The notes beneath the pieces were generated by a model. It searched no databases and was not told the DNA's origin. It saw only the letters and a list, made by a program, of their open reading frames with translations. Source: Gammaproteobacteria bacterium (lineage in GTDB: Bacteria > Pseudomonadota > Gammaproteobacteria > Steroidobacterales > Steroidobacteraceae). From it: DNA of 64,000 nucleotides. Made by a program: the position numbers and the translations under genes. The stretch's first letter is position 1. The number at the start of each line of letters is the position of its first letter. Below, in pieces: positions 26,385-33,833 of this stretch. The stretch is taken from positions 62,001 through 126,000 of the forward strand of contig JADJHU010000014.1 of NCBI GenBank assembly GCA_016707425.1. The letters run 5' to 3'.

Positions 26385-28136
26385 ATGACCAGGCTGGCAT
26401 GTGCTGTGGCGGTCGCGAGCCTGGGGTTCGCCGCGCCCGGGTTCGCGGCGGTCGTCAGCGGCACGGTGACGACCGGGGAAGGCGCCCCCGTACCGCTCGC
26501 CCAGGTTTCGCTCAGCAATGCGGAGCTGAAGCGCGCAACCACGGTCTATGCCGACGAGCGTGGGCATTACCGCGTGGAAGGTCTTCTGCCCGGCCACTAC
26601 CACCTGCGCATCCGTCGTATCGGCTACGGTGATGTCGAGGAAGGAGCGCTGCAGCTCGACGGGACGACGCAGCTCGAGCGTGCAGTCGTGCTCCGGGCGC
26701 TGCCGAAGTCGCTCTGGATCCACGACCTGCCGGCCAGCGACTGGTATGCAGGCGCGAAATTTTCCTCGCCCGCGCTCGGAGCACAGTTCGCGATCCAGTG
26801 CCTCATGTGCCATCAGCAGGGCTCGAGTACCACGCGCATGTGGCGCAGTGAGCAGGACTGGCACGGGATCTTCGACCTGATGCACGAGTTCGGCGCGGTC
26901 ATGACGCAGCAGCTCTACGATGAGGCGCCGAAGGTGCTGAATGCCGCCTGGGACATGCGCAGGCGGCCGCTCGGGAGTTTTCCTGATCACCCGGCGGTGC
27001 TCGATCCGGCTGCTGCCGGGGTCGTGATCGACGAGTGGGAGGTGGGCGAGCAGACCTCGTTCCTGCACGACGGCGCCCTCGGGCGGGACGGGCGGCTCTA
27101 CGCGGTCGACTGGATCGGCGACAAGCTCTATCGTCTCGATCCCCGCACGAACGAGGTGAAAGCCTGGGCCGTGCCCACCGAGGGGCTGCGCAAGGGCGGC
27201 GTCCTCGGCGTCCTCGCCGAGCGCGGGCGGCGTTATACGCATCACACGCCGACCGTCGCGCCGCACAGCATCCAGGTGGCGCCCGACGGCAAGCTCTGGA
27301 TGACGCTCAGCACCGGTCGCGGACTCGCGAGCTTCGATCCGGTGACCGAGACGTTTCGCACTTTCGACCAGCCGGCTCGTGCCAAGTATGCGCACACGCT
27401 GCGCTTCGATGCGAAGGGCGATATCTGGTACACGGTCTCGCTCACCAATCACGTGGCGCGGTTCCGGCCCTCGACCGGGAAGTTCGAGCTCTACGACCTG
27501 CCGACGCGCAACTGGCGTCAGTGGCTGGGCGCACGCTTCATGGGGTTCTTTATCTGGATCGCCAACGCCTTCAACGTCAAGGGCCAGACCGTGGTCTCCG
27601 ACCCGGAGATCACGCCTGTGCCCTACGGGCTGGACGTCGCGCCAGACGGGCGAGTGTGGTTCTCCCAGTTCAACAACCGTCGGCTCGGCGTGATCACCCC
27701 GGCTTCGGGCGAAATCGAAATGATCGACACGCCTTTCCCGGCGCCGCGGCGCTTCCGCATCGACAGCAAGGGCGTGCTCTGGGTGCCCTCGTACTACGAC
27801 GGGAAGTTCTATCGCTTCGATCCCGTGACGCGGAAGTTCCGCGAGTTCCGCGTGCCCACGGGACCGGGCGACATGGTCTATGCACTCGCCATCGACTGGC
27901 GTGACGACAGCATCTGGCTGTGCGGCACGAACTCCGACACCGTGATGCACTTCGATCCGCGTACCGAGACCTTCAGGACCTATCTCCTGCCGGACAAGGT
28001 GAGTTTTACGCGCGAGCTCGAGGTAGACCGCGAGGGAAACCTCTGGACGACGACATCCAATCTGCCCTACTACCAGATGGAAGGCGGGCACGGGAAAGTG
28101 GTCCGTCTGAGCTTCAGGCCCCGGGCTGCGGGCTGA
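26385..28136 (+). CDS. Exported haem-c / Vgb-like beta-propeller protein with carboxypeptidase-regulatory domain
   Basis: 583 aa from ATG 26385, with GGGAG about 8 nt upstream and a signal peptide (LACAVAVASLGFAAPGFAA). Order of parts: a carboxypeptidase-regulatory-like beta sandwich (about 22-100, VVSGTVTTGEGAPVPLAQVSL), one class-c haem site CLMCH (139-143), then a repeated-blade region of the virginiamycin B lyase/streptogramin-lyase type (IQVAPDGKLWMTL, LRFDAKGDIWYTV, LDVAPDGRVWFSQ, RIDSKGVLWVPS). Periplasmic location is implied by the haem and the signal. Reaction and substrate are unknown; the propeller resembles lyases, but a sensor or electron-transfer role is equally open. Confidence 0.75.
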   Translation: MTRLACAVAVASLGFAAPGFAAVVSGTVTTGEGAPVPLAQVSLSNAELKRATTVYADERGHYRVEGLLPGHYHLRIRRIGYGDVEEGALQLDGTTQLERAVVLRALPKSLWIHDLPASDWYAGAKFSSPALGAQFAIQCLMCHQQGSSTTRMWRSEQDWHGIFDLMHEFGAVMTQQLYDEAPKVLNAAWDMRRRPLGSFPDHPAVLDPAAAGVVIDEWEVGEQTSFLHDGALGRDGRLYAVDWIGDKLYRLDPRTNEVKAWAVPTEGLRKGGVLGVLAERGRRYTHHTPTVAPHSIQVAPDGKLWMTLSTGRGLASFDPVTETFRTFDQPARAKYAHTLRFDAKGDIWYTVSLTNHVARFRPSTGKFELYDLPTRNWRQWLGARFMGFFIWIANAFNVKGQTVVSDPEITPVPYGLDVAPDGRVWFSQFNNRRLGVITPASGEIEMIDTPFPAPRRFRIDSKGVLWVPSYYDGKFYRFDPVTRKFREFRVPTGPGDMVYALAIDWRDDSIWLCGTNSDTVMHFDPRTETFRTYLLPDKVSFTRELEVDREGNLWTTTSNLPYYQMEGGHGKVVRLSFRPRAAG

Positions 28137-28162
28137 GGCGCCAATCCATGGCGATCGGGGCA

Positions 28163-28190
28163 CCACTGCCGGCATCCGCGCCGGCAGTGG
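28163..28190. terminator. Hairpin between convergent genes, possible bidirectional terminator
   Basis: Perfect 11-bp stem CCACTGCCGGC / GCCGGCAGTGG with a 6-nt loop, in the 64-bp gap between the propeller gene (+) and the phosphotransferase (-). No T tract follows on either side, so it would be a weak intrinsic terminator or a stability hairpin. Confidence 0.5.
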
Positions 28191-28200
28191 ATCTGCCGCA

Positions 28201-29574
28201 TCAGACGATTGCCGCGATGCGTGCACCTTCCGCACGTCCCATCGCGCCGCGCATCAGCGCTTCCTCGCGCAGCGCGTGGCGGTGGAAATAGCGCGTCAGG
28301 GCCTCATCGAGCCCGGGGTCCGCGCGCCGCACGAGCGCGTCGAGCGCGTGCTGGCCCTCGAGGACGGTGCGTGGCGCGCGGCCGAGGAGCTGCGCCATGT
28401 CCGCGAGCTCGAGAGCCTCGATTTCGCGGCCGATCTCCCCGATGTTGCGCAGGTGTGTCACGAGCCGCAGCGCCATGGTCATGCGCTGCCGGCGGAAGTC
28501 ATCGGTGAGATGGGGCAGCTGCTCCTCGCGGAGATTCTGCTCGAGCACGCCGAAGAGCTGCGAGGTCCGCGGTGCGTTCGGCGCGGGTGGCTCGGGTTCC
28601 TCGAGGGTGATGCCCATGGCCTCGGCAAGCGCCTCGGTCGTCGCGACCTTCGAACGGATGTCCTCGGCGATCCACTCGGTGTGCTCACTGCGCGGGTCGA
28701 GATGCTGCACCACGGGGGCGAGCGCGAGCGCCGTCGTGAGCATGGCAATGACGCTGTAGTAGCGGATGCGTCCGTAGTCGAGCGGGATGCCGGCAGCCTC
28801 GCTGTAATACTCGAACCACTTCGGCAGGTTGCCGGTCGGGTACCACAGGTTCCGCGCGCGGACGTGCGCGAGGTCGCGCATGGGATCGCCGAAGGTTGCG
28901 AGCTCCCAGTCCACGATCGCGCGGATGTGGCCGTCCTGGAAGATGAACTGCCCCGGGCCGGCATCACCCTGCACGAGCACGGTGCGCGCCGGCGGTTCGG
29001 GTACGTTGCGGCGCAGCCAGAGGCACGCGAAGGTGACGAGCGGCACCGGTTCCTTCAGGAGCGGAAAGTGCCCGCGTTCCCAGACTTCCAGGTCCTGCAC
29101 GATGAAGTCCGACCGGCTCACCGGCAGCCGCATGCCGATGGCCGCGAACTTCTCCGCCGGGATGGCGTGCCAGCGCGCCATGATCTGTGCGAATTCGCGC
29201 GCCAGGCGATCCCGCTCCGCGGGATCCCTGACCAGCGTGAAGTCACTCATGCCCTCGACGAAGGCCTGGATCATGGCATTCGGCTGCGTGGCGCTGGCGA
29301 GCACCTCGGGGACGGGGATGCCCTCCGCACGCAGCAGTTTCAGGATCTTGGCCTCGCGCTGCACGGTGTACTCGGTGACGAAGCCGAAATCCCCGCCGCG
29401 GTCCGCACGGATGTAGGCGCGAAACGTGCCTCCCGCAGGCCGCTCGAGCGTGAGGAACCAGCCCGGACGGCCTCCCGATTCGCGCCCGCCCTGGCGCGTC
29501 GAGGCGATGATGCGTCCGCCGAGCCGGGCCTCAGCCCAGGGGAAGACGTCCTCTTCGGTCAGTACGGTGGCCAT
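28201..29574 (-). CDS. APH-fold phosphotransferase, ACAD10-like
   Basis: 457 aa from ATG 29574. The APH/choline-kinase core shows VLVQGDAGPGQFIF (in place of the usual HxDxxxxN; the His is replaced by Gln and the Asn by Gln), then IVDWELATFGDPMRDLAHVRARN with the DW metal motif and the GDP-DL region typical of the acyl-CoA-dehydrogenase-associated kinases. A long carboxy-terminal helical region (about 330-457) is extra. Family members occur in fatty acid and steroid catabolism and may phosphorylate 4-hydroxy acyl-CoA. The changed catalytic loop makes activity uncertain. Confidence 0.78.
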   Translation of the reverse strand: MATVLTEEDVFPWAEARLGGRIIASTRQGGRESGGRPGWFLTLERPAGGTFRAYIRADRGGDFGFVTEYTVQREAKILKLLRAEGIPVPEVLASATQPNAMIQAFVEGMSDFTLVRDPAERDRLAREFAQIMARWHAIPAEKFAAIGMRLPVSRSDFIVQDLEVWERGHFPLLKEPVPLVTFACLWLRRNVPEPPARTVLVQGDAGPGQFIFQDGHIRAIVDWELATFGDPMRDLAHVRARNLWYPTGNLPKWFEYYSEAAGIPLDYGRIRYYSVIAMLTTALALAPVVQHLDPRSEHTEWIAEDIRSKVATTEALAEAMGITLEEPEPPAPNAPRTSQLFGVLEQNLREEQLPHLTDDFRRQRMTMALRLVTHLRNIGEIGREIEALELADMAQLLGRAPRTVLEGQHALDALVRRADPGLDEALTRYFHRHALREEALMRGAMGRAEGARIAAIV

Positions 29575-29815
29575 GCGCGTATTCTCCGATGAAAGCCGAC
29601 GAATTGCCGTGTGCGGGATGAATGATAGTGCCAGCGGGAGCCCGGTCACCGGACTTCCTTCGAGTGCAACGTGCGTCGCGGTGGCGTGAGGACTCTATCC
29701 GCGACCTCCGCGCGCTCGGCAAGGCCAGGGAAGCGGCTCTGCATGCCGAGCCGCCCGCATCGCAATCCACCGCCAGTAGCCCGAAGGCGCTTGCCCCGAA
29801 GCCGCCCATCCATCC

Positions 29816-30460
29816 ATGGTGTCGGTGTCGGCTGCGTTCCACGCCACACCTCCGCGCGGCCGACGCCCGCGAGCGCGAGGCGCAGAGCGCGCGTTCCTGC
29901 GCGAGATGGGCCTCAGGGAGGGCGCCCGCGCGATGGGCGGGCGTAGCCGCCTGCAGCGCGTACTCAACGGCGAGAGCGCGCTCGCCGCATGGAACCGCGG
30001 GCAGGCGCCGGCGTATCAGGTGCGGACGCTTGGACGGGTCGTTCCGGCTACGCGGGTTACCGAGCTCGATGCGCTGATCGAACGTGCGGCACCGGGGGTG
30101 ACGTACGCCAACGTGACCGGATTTCCGTTCGCGCGCGAAGCCGTTGAAAGGGTGACGGGAGAGTCGCTCGAAGGCTACCGAGTCTCTATCAGCAACCACG
30201 CTATGGTCCACGCCTTGAAGACACATGGCTCAGCGTCCGAGCGGCTGCGAGGTCAGGCGCCGATCACCCGCGAGGACCTGCGCATCGTGCCTCGGATCTT
30301 CCGCAGCTCCCAAGTAACTGACGGGGGGCTAACGAAGCAGGGAAGGCGAGCCGTGAGGTTCTCCCATCAGCACGGCGACTTCGAGTTCACGGCCTCGGCA
30401 GAGCTGCGCACAGGACGACGCGAGCTTGCACTCATCACGATGTGGAAACGGCCGAGGTAG
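29816..30460 (+). pseudogene. Phage head-morphogenesis protein remnant with PBECR-like domain
   Basis: 214 codons. The carboxy-terminal 100 residues (GYRVSISNHAMVHALKTHG, RGQAPITREDLRIVPRIF, TKQGRRAVRFSHQHGDFEF, ELRTGRRELALITMWKRP) resemble the phage-associated barnase/EndoU/colicin/RelE-like (PBECR) nuclease domain found behind SPP1 gp7/Mu gpF-type minor head proteins. Just upstream, in another frame (29790-29830), lies PPIHPWCRC, the HP.CRC zinc motif that ends those head proteins. The two frames do not join, and the rest of the head protein is missing. I read it as a truncated, frameshifted prophage piece; a short intact toxin-like product is a less likely alternative. Confidence 0.55.
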
Positions 30461-30564
30461 TAGGCAGCTCGCGGCGGGTTCGTGCTGCCCAGTGGGCTCC
30501 CGTCCCTAACGTCCAAGACGCTCCGCGAGCATGTGCATACGTTACGAGGGTTGAGCGGCCCCTG

Positions 30565-30906
30565 TCAAAACGCCGCCTCGACCGCCGCCTTCACCGCGAG
30601 CTTCAGCGTATCGAGCGTGACCTCGAGCCCCTTCTCGCGCAGCAGTCCATTTGCCCGGTTCCAGATCGAGTCGCGGCGGATCCCATCGAGGAGCTCGTGC
30701 CCCGCCCACGTGAGCCGCAGCGCCACAACTGTTCCGCCAGCGCGGCGCGCGACGATGAGCCCTGCCTGGTCGAGTAGGTCCAGGTGGTAGCCGACGAACT
30801 CGGCGTCGAAGCCAGCAAGCGACTGCGCCACGAGGTGCGCGCTTGAGCTCTCCTCGGCCTCGAGGCGCAGGAGCAGCGCCCGCACGAGCTCCCAGTCGCG
30901 CCTCAT
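30565..30906 (-). CDS. DUF2513 domain protein
   Basis: 113 aa. MRRDWELVRALLLRLEAEES, a middle HLDLLDQAGLIVARR helix-turn and LTWAGHELLDGIRRDSIWNRA are the DUF2513 hallmarks; the family looks like a winged-helix fold and is often carried by prophages and islands. Its ATG overlaps the stop of the small upstream reading frame (GGATGAGG), so the two were once an operon. Function unknown. Confidence 0.8.
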   Translation of the reverse strand: MRRDWELVRALLLRLEAEESSSAHLVAQSLAGFDAEFVGYHLDLLDQAGLIVARRAGGTVVALRLTWAGHELLDGIRRDSIWNRANGLLREKGLEVTLDTLKLAVKAAVEAAF

Positions 30907-31022
30907 CCGGTGATCCGCACCCGGATCGCGAGCAGCTTGTACGCTTCGTTCCGGTCCTCGTCCAGAATCGTCTCGAGGTGCTCGACCGCGTGCACGGCAC
31001 TCGCGCCGCGCATCGCATCCAT
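30903..31022 (-). pseudogene. Fragment of a gene cut off at the CRISPR array
   Basis: 39 codons (MDAMRGASAVHAVEHLETI to AIRVRITG) with coding-like composition and a TGA that overlaps the DUF2513 ATG. The frame continues without stop back to the edge of the first CRISPR repeat (RWTAL before the Met), so the array appears to replace the 5' part of a longer gene. Family not recognised. Confidence 0.45.
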
Positions 31023-31038
31023 CAACGCCGTCCAGCGC

Positions 31039-31251
31039 GTGTTCCCCGCGTGCGCGGGGATGAACCGCTCACGATCGGCGTGGGCAGGAATCTCTCAGAG
31101 TGTTCCCCGCGTGCGCGGGGATGAACCGTGATTTTAACGGTAACTTCATGGTAACAGCGCGTGTTCCCCGCGTGCGCGGGGATGAACCGCAGATCGCCGC
31201 ATGGCCTGGCGTCTGAAGGAGTGTGTTCCCCGCGTGCGCGGGGATGAACCA
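31039..31251 (+). CRISPR. Four-repeat CRISPR array, type I-E-like repeat
   Basis: Four 29-nt repeats at 31039-31067, 31100-31128, 31161-31189 and 31223-31251, with spacers of 32, 32 and 33 nt. Each repeat starts GTGTTCCCC, contains a CCCCGCG-TG-CGCGGGG hairpin and ends GATGAACCG; the last repeat ends in A instead of G. Repeat length, hairpin and spacer size fit subtype I-E. The altered last repeat suggests the leader side is on the left, yet that side is coding-like and not AT-rich. No cas gene is in the window. Confidence 0.95.
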
Positions 31252-31498
31252 CATCCTGGCGCCTGACGCCCTCCAATTGCTGGAGAGCGTCCCGGTCCGC
31301 CCCGGCACCAAACTCGCTGCGCTGGTGGTAGCCTTGCGACGTCCGGAGGGCGCGACGAACCTGCAACTGATGCTGGCCACTGGCTGGTGCCCGCATTTGG
31401 TGCGCGGCGCGATCTCGGGTCTGCTGCGCAAATGCCTCGGCCTGAACGTGGCGCTGACGCTGAACTCCGCCGGCGGGCAGGTGTATCGCATCGGTTGA
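31244..31498 (+). pseudogene. DUF3489 domain fragment
   Basis: The frame from 31277 reads PVRPGTKLAALVVALRRPEGATNLQLMLATGWCPHLVRGAISG to GGQVYRIG, the DUF3489 winged-helix-like domain. Its only ATG (31244) is inside the last CRISPR repeat, so the natural start has been lost and the present start is provided by the repeat. DUF3489 genes are small and typical of plasmids and integrated elements; they are presumed DNA-binding. Confidence 0.6.
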
Positions 31499-31798
31499 TC
31501 GCCACGCCACAAAGGGTCGGAATTCGGTTCACACCCCTAGCGTAGACACGATCTGAGTACCCCGTCGATGGATTCCGGCGGGCGGCCGTTCCGGCGGCGC
31601 GTGGTGCAAACCGTAAACCCTGCAAACCTCGGTTCGCACCCTGACGGTGGCGAAGCCACGCGCTCGCGCCCCCCGGTATTGGAACTTCGCCAGGAAGGGT
31701 CCCTTTCGGCCGGGGCGGCCGATGGGGTCACGAGACGCGAGGGCACTGTCGTGCGCTCCGGCCGACGAGCATACGTATGCGCCCCGGCAGGCCAGTCG
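31499..31798. other. 300-bp stretch without a recognisable gene
   Basis: Open frames exist on both strands because of high GC, but none has a family resemblance or a plausible start with a ribosome-binding site. No terminator, repeat or RNA gene is evident. It separates the DUF3489 fragment from the 3' end of parE. Confidence 0.4.
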
Positions 31799-32128
31799 TC
31801 ACACGTGGCCGGGTTCCTGCATCCACACCGGGATGTCCCGCTGCCCGTGCAGTACACGCCAGACGTCGAGGTGGCCGGGGTGCTCGACGTAAAAGATCAG
31901 ATAGGGGAATCGCGTCAGCGGCCAGGAGCGCAGGCCCGGCAAGTTCAACTCGTGGGCGTAGCGCGGCGAGCCGGTGGCCGGGTGGCGGCCGATGTGCGCA
32001 TAGGCCTGCTCCAAAGCGTCGATGAAGCCCAACGCGGCAGCCTCGGCGTCTTTGGCCATGTAGTACGCCAGTGCATCCTCGACGTCCTGATTGGCCTGCT
32101 CGCGCGGGACGACGGGCTTGGCTCTCAC
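31799..32128 (-). CDS. parE: ParE-type toxin of a type II toxin-antitoxin pair
   Basis: 109 aa RelE/ParE superfamily. AQANQDVEDALAYYM-like helix, DALEQAYAHIGRHPATGSPRYA and the LPGLRSWPLTRFPYLIFYVEH strand with the family's late HGQRDI. ParE toxins poison DNA gyrase. The start overlaps the antitoxin stop by four bases. The frame is intact, so the module is probably functional. Confidence 0.88.
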   Translation of the reverse strand: MRAKPVVPREQANQDVEDALAYYMAKDAEAAALGFIDALEQAYAHIGRHPATGSPRYAHELNLPGLRSWPLTRFPYLIFYVEHPGHLDVWRVLHGQRDIPVWMQEPGHV

Positions 32129-32388
32129 GGCTGGCGACGGGTCTTGCCTGTCGCCTTGGCCGCGCCGCGTACCCGCCCGCGCAAGCCTTCGAAGTAGGTC
32201 TCGTTCACTGGCACCGTGGGAGCCGACGACGCGCCCGCCAGCAGCAGGTTGCGCAGCTGCAGTCGGTCCTGATCGCGGCGGATCAGTTCGCGCACGTACT
32301 CACTGCTGGTGCCGTAGCCACGCTGGCTGACCTGCTCATCCACGAAGGACTTCAGGGTATCGGGCAGGGAAATGTTCATCGTGCTCAT
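32125..32388 (-). CDS. parD: ParD-type antitoxin
   Basis: 87 aa. MNISLPDTLKSFVDEQVSQRGYGTSSEYVRELIRRDQDR is a ribbon-helix-helix DNA-binding domain of the CopG/ParD type; the tail (RNLLLAGASSAP to the end) would wrap the toxin. It precedes and overlaps parE, and should repress its own promoter at 32395-32423. The start is either ATG 32388 or ATG 32379; neither has a clear Shine-Dalgarno. Confidence 0.9.
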   Translation of the reverse strand: MSTMNISLPDTLKSFVDEQVSQRGYGTSSEYVRELIRRDQDRLQLRNLLLAGASSAPTVPVNETYFEGLRGRVRGAAKATGKTRRQP

Positions 32389-32394
32389 GCCGGC

Positions 32395-32423
32395 AAATTA
32401 GATGGTTTGGCAAAATTTGACAA
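32395..32423 (-). promoter_or_regulatory. Promoter/operator of parDE
   Basis: Minus strand: TTGTCA (32423-32418), 17-bp spacer, TAATTT (32400-32395). The AT-rich patch stands out from its GC-rich surroundings. CAAATT (32394-32399) and AATTTG (32414-32419) form an inverted repeat overlapping both elements, a plausible ParD operator. Confidence 0.5.
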
Positions 32424-32625
32424 GACCGCTCCGCCGAGGTCAGCCATCAGGCGCGAGGGAGGTGAGCTCTCCCGATGCTTGCCGATGGCGAGCGTCTTGG
32501 CGACCCCGCACCCGCAGCGCAGCGGGCCGGAACCCCGCGCCCTTGTAGATGGTGGGGCTTGGGCTCCTGTTTGCCGCGCTCAAACTCACCTGAGGCAACG
32601 ATGGGTCACGACCTGCGCTCTTCGG

Positions 32626-33831
32626 TCAGTCGCGCGCTGAGTCGCTCGCTTCGACCCTCGCCCCGTCCTTCAGCCCGTCGCTCGGATAGATCACCACCGC
32701 GTCGCCGGCCGCGAGTCCGGTGCGCACGACCGCGTACTCGCGGTTGCGGGGACCGAGCTGCACGGGCGTGAGCTTCGCGCGGCCGTCGAGCACCCGGAAT
32801 ACAGCCCAACTCTGGCCTTCGCGGAAAAGTGCCGCCACCGGCACCTGCACGGCACCGTCTGTGCGCGCGATCTCGATCGCAGCCTCGACACGGTAGCCGT
32901 CGCCGATGCGTCCCGCGAGTCGCGGATCCGGCAGGAGTTCCACGACGATGTTGACGCGCTGCTCCTCGACGCCGAGCGCCGACACCTTGGTGAAGGCGCC
33001 TGGTTCGATCTCACGCACGCGACCCGTGAGTTGCACGCCCTCGCCCGCGGTGAGCGTGACAGGCGCCTGTACGTGGATCTGCGTCGCTTCGCTCGAGAGC
33101 ACGTCGATGATCGCCTCGAGGCGCCCCGTGTCACCGATCTCGACGATCGGGGTGCCGGGCGACACGACACCTTCGCTTTCCTGCACGACGCGCAGCACGA
33201 CGCCGGCGACGGGCGCGCGCACCGGCCAGGCGTCCTTTGCCCGTCCGGCACCGGCCGCCTGGCTCAGGCTCAGCGCGGCGCGCGCCTGCTGCTGGTCGTG
33301 AGCGGCCGCGTCCTGTTCGAAGCGCGCAGCTTCGAGCTCGCGCCGGCGGATGTCGAGTTCGAGGGCGGCACGCTCACGCTCGGTGCGCGAGACGAAGTTC
33401 TGCGCGGCGAGATCCTCGATGCGCTTCGTGTCGATCTCGGTCTGGCGCTGTGCCGATTGCGCCTGAAGCACGAGAGCGCCGGCACGCTTCAGACGGGCAT
33501 CGGCGGCCGCGAGGCGCGCGACGAGTTCGGCGTGCGTGCGCGGATCGAGCATCTGCGGCGCACTCGGAATGATGGTGGCGAGCAGCTGTTCGCGCTGCAC
33601 CGGGTCGCCGGCCTCGAGGTGCGGCCGCAGGAGCATCCCCGCGAGCGGTGCGGAGACAACATAGCGGTCGCGTACGCGCGTGATGCCGTCCTGATCGACG
33701 GTCTGCACGAACGGTCCGCGGATCGTCCTCGCGGTCTCGACCGTGATGGCAGGAGGCATGAACGCCCAGCGCAGTGCCGCGAGCGCGACGAGCACGATGA
33801 GAGCGAGAATGGCGGAGCTGCGGCGCGACAT
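32626..33831 (-). CDS. HlyD-type periplasmic adaptor of an ABC exporter
   Basis: 401 aa from ATG 33831 (GGGAG five bases upstream); a GTG at 33837 overlapping the permease stop is possible. One amino-terminal membrane helix (AILALIVLVALAALRWAF), then a lipoyl-like half (PLAGMLLRPHLEAGDPV), a long coiled-coil hairpin (about 105-195), the second lipoyl half (RAPVAGVVLRVVQESEGVV) and beta-barrel domain. The last gene of the ABC operon; it would link the permease to an outer-membrane channel. Confidence 0.87.
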   Translation of the reverse strand: MSRRSSAILALIVLVALAALRWAFMPPAITVETARTIRGPFVQTVDQDGITRVRDRYVVSAPLAGMLLRPHLEAGDPVQREQLLATIIPSAPQMLDPRTHAELVARLAAADARLKRAGALVLQAQSAQRQTEIDTKRIEDLAAQNFVSRTERERAALELDIRRRELEAARFEQDAAAHDQQQARAALSLSQAAGAGRAKDAWPVRAPVAGVVLRVVQESEGVVSPGTPIVEIGDTGRLEAIIDVLSSEATQIHVQAPVTLTAGEGVQLTGRVREIEPGAFTKVSALGVEEQRVNIVVELLPDPRLAGRIGDGYRVEAAIEIARTDGAVQVPVAALFREGQSWAVFRVLDGRAKLTPVQLGPRNREYAVVRTGLAAGDAVVIYPSDGLKDGARVEASDSARD

Positions 33832-33833
33832 GG

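Noticed and set aside
31022..31512. Minus-strand frames reading through the CRISPR array (repeated peptide FIPAHAGNT)
   Set aside because: The periodic peptide is translation of the repeats, not a gene.
31537..31857. Minus-strand 106-codon frame upstream of the parE stop
   Set aside because: It overlaps parE, is rich in Arg/Ser/Cys, and has no recognisable family.
30565..32388. Possible cas genes near the array
   Set aside because: The neighbours are DUF2513, DUF3489 and ParDE; none has Cas1, Cas2, Cas3 or Cascade features.
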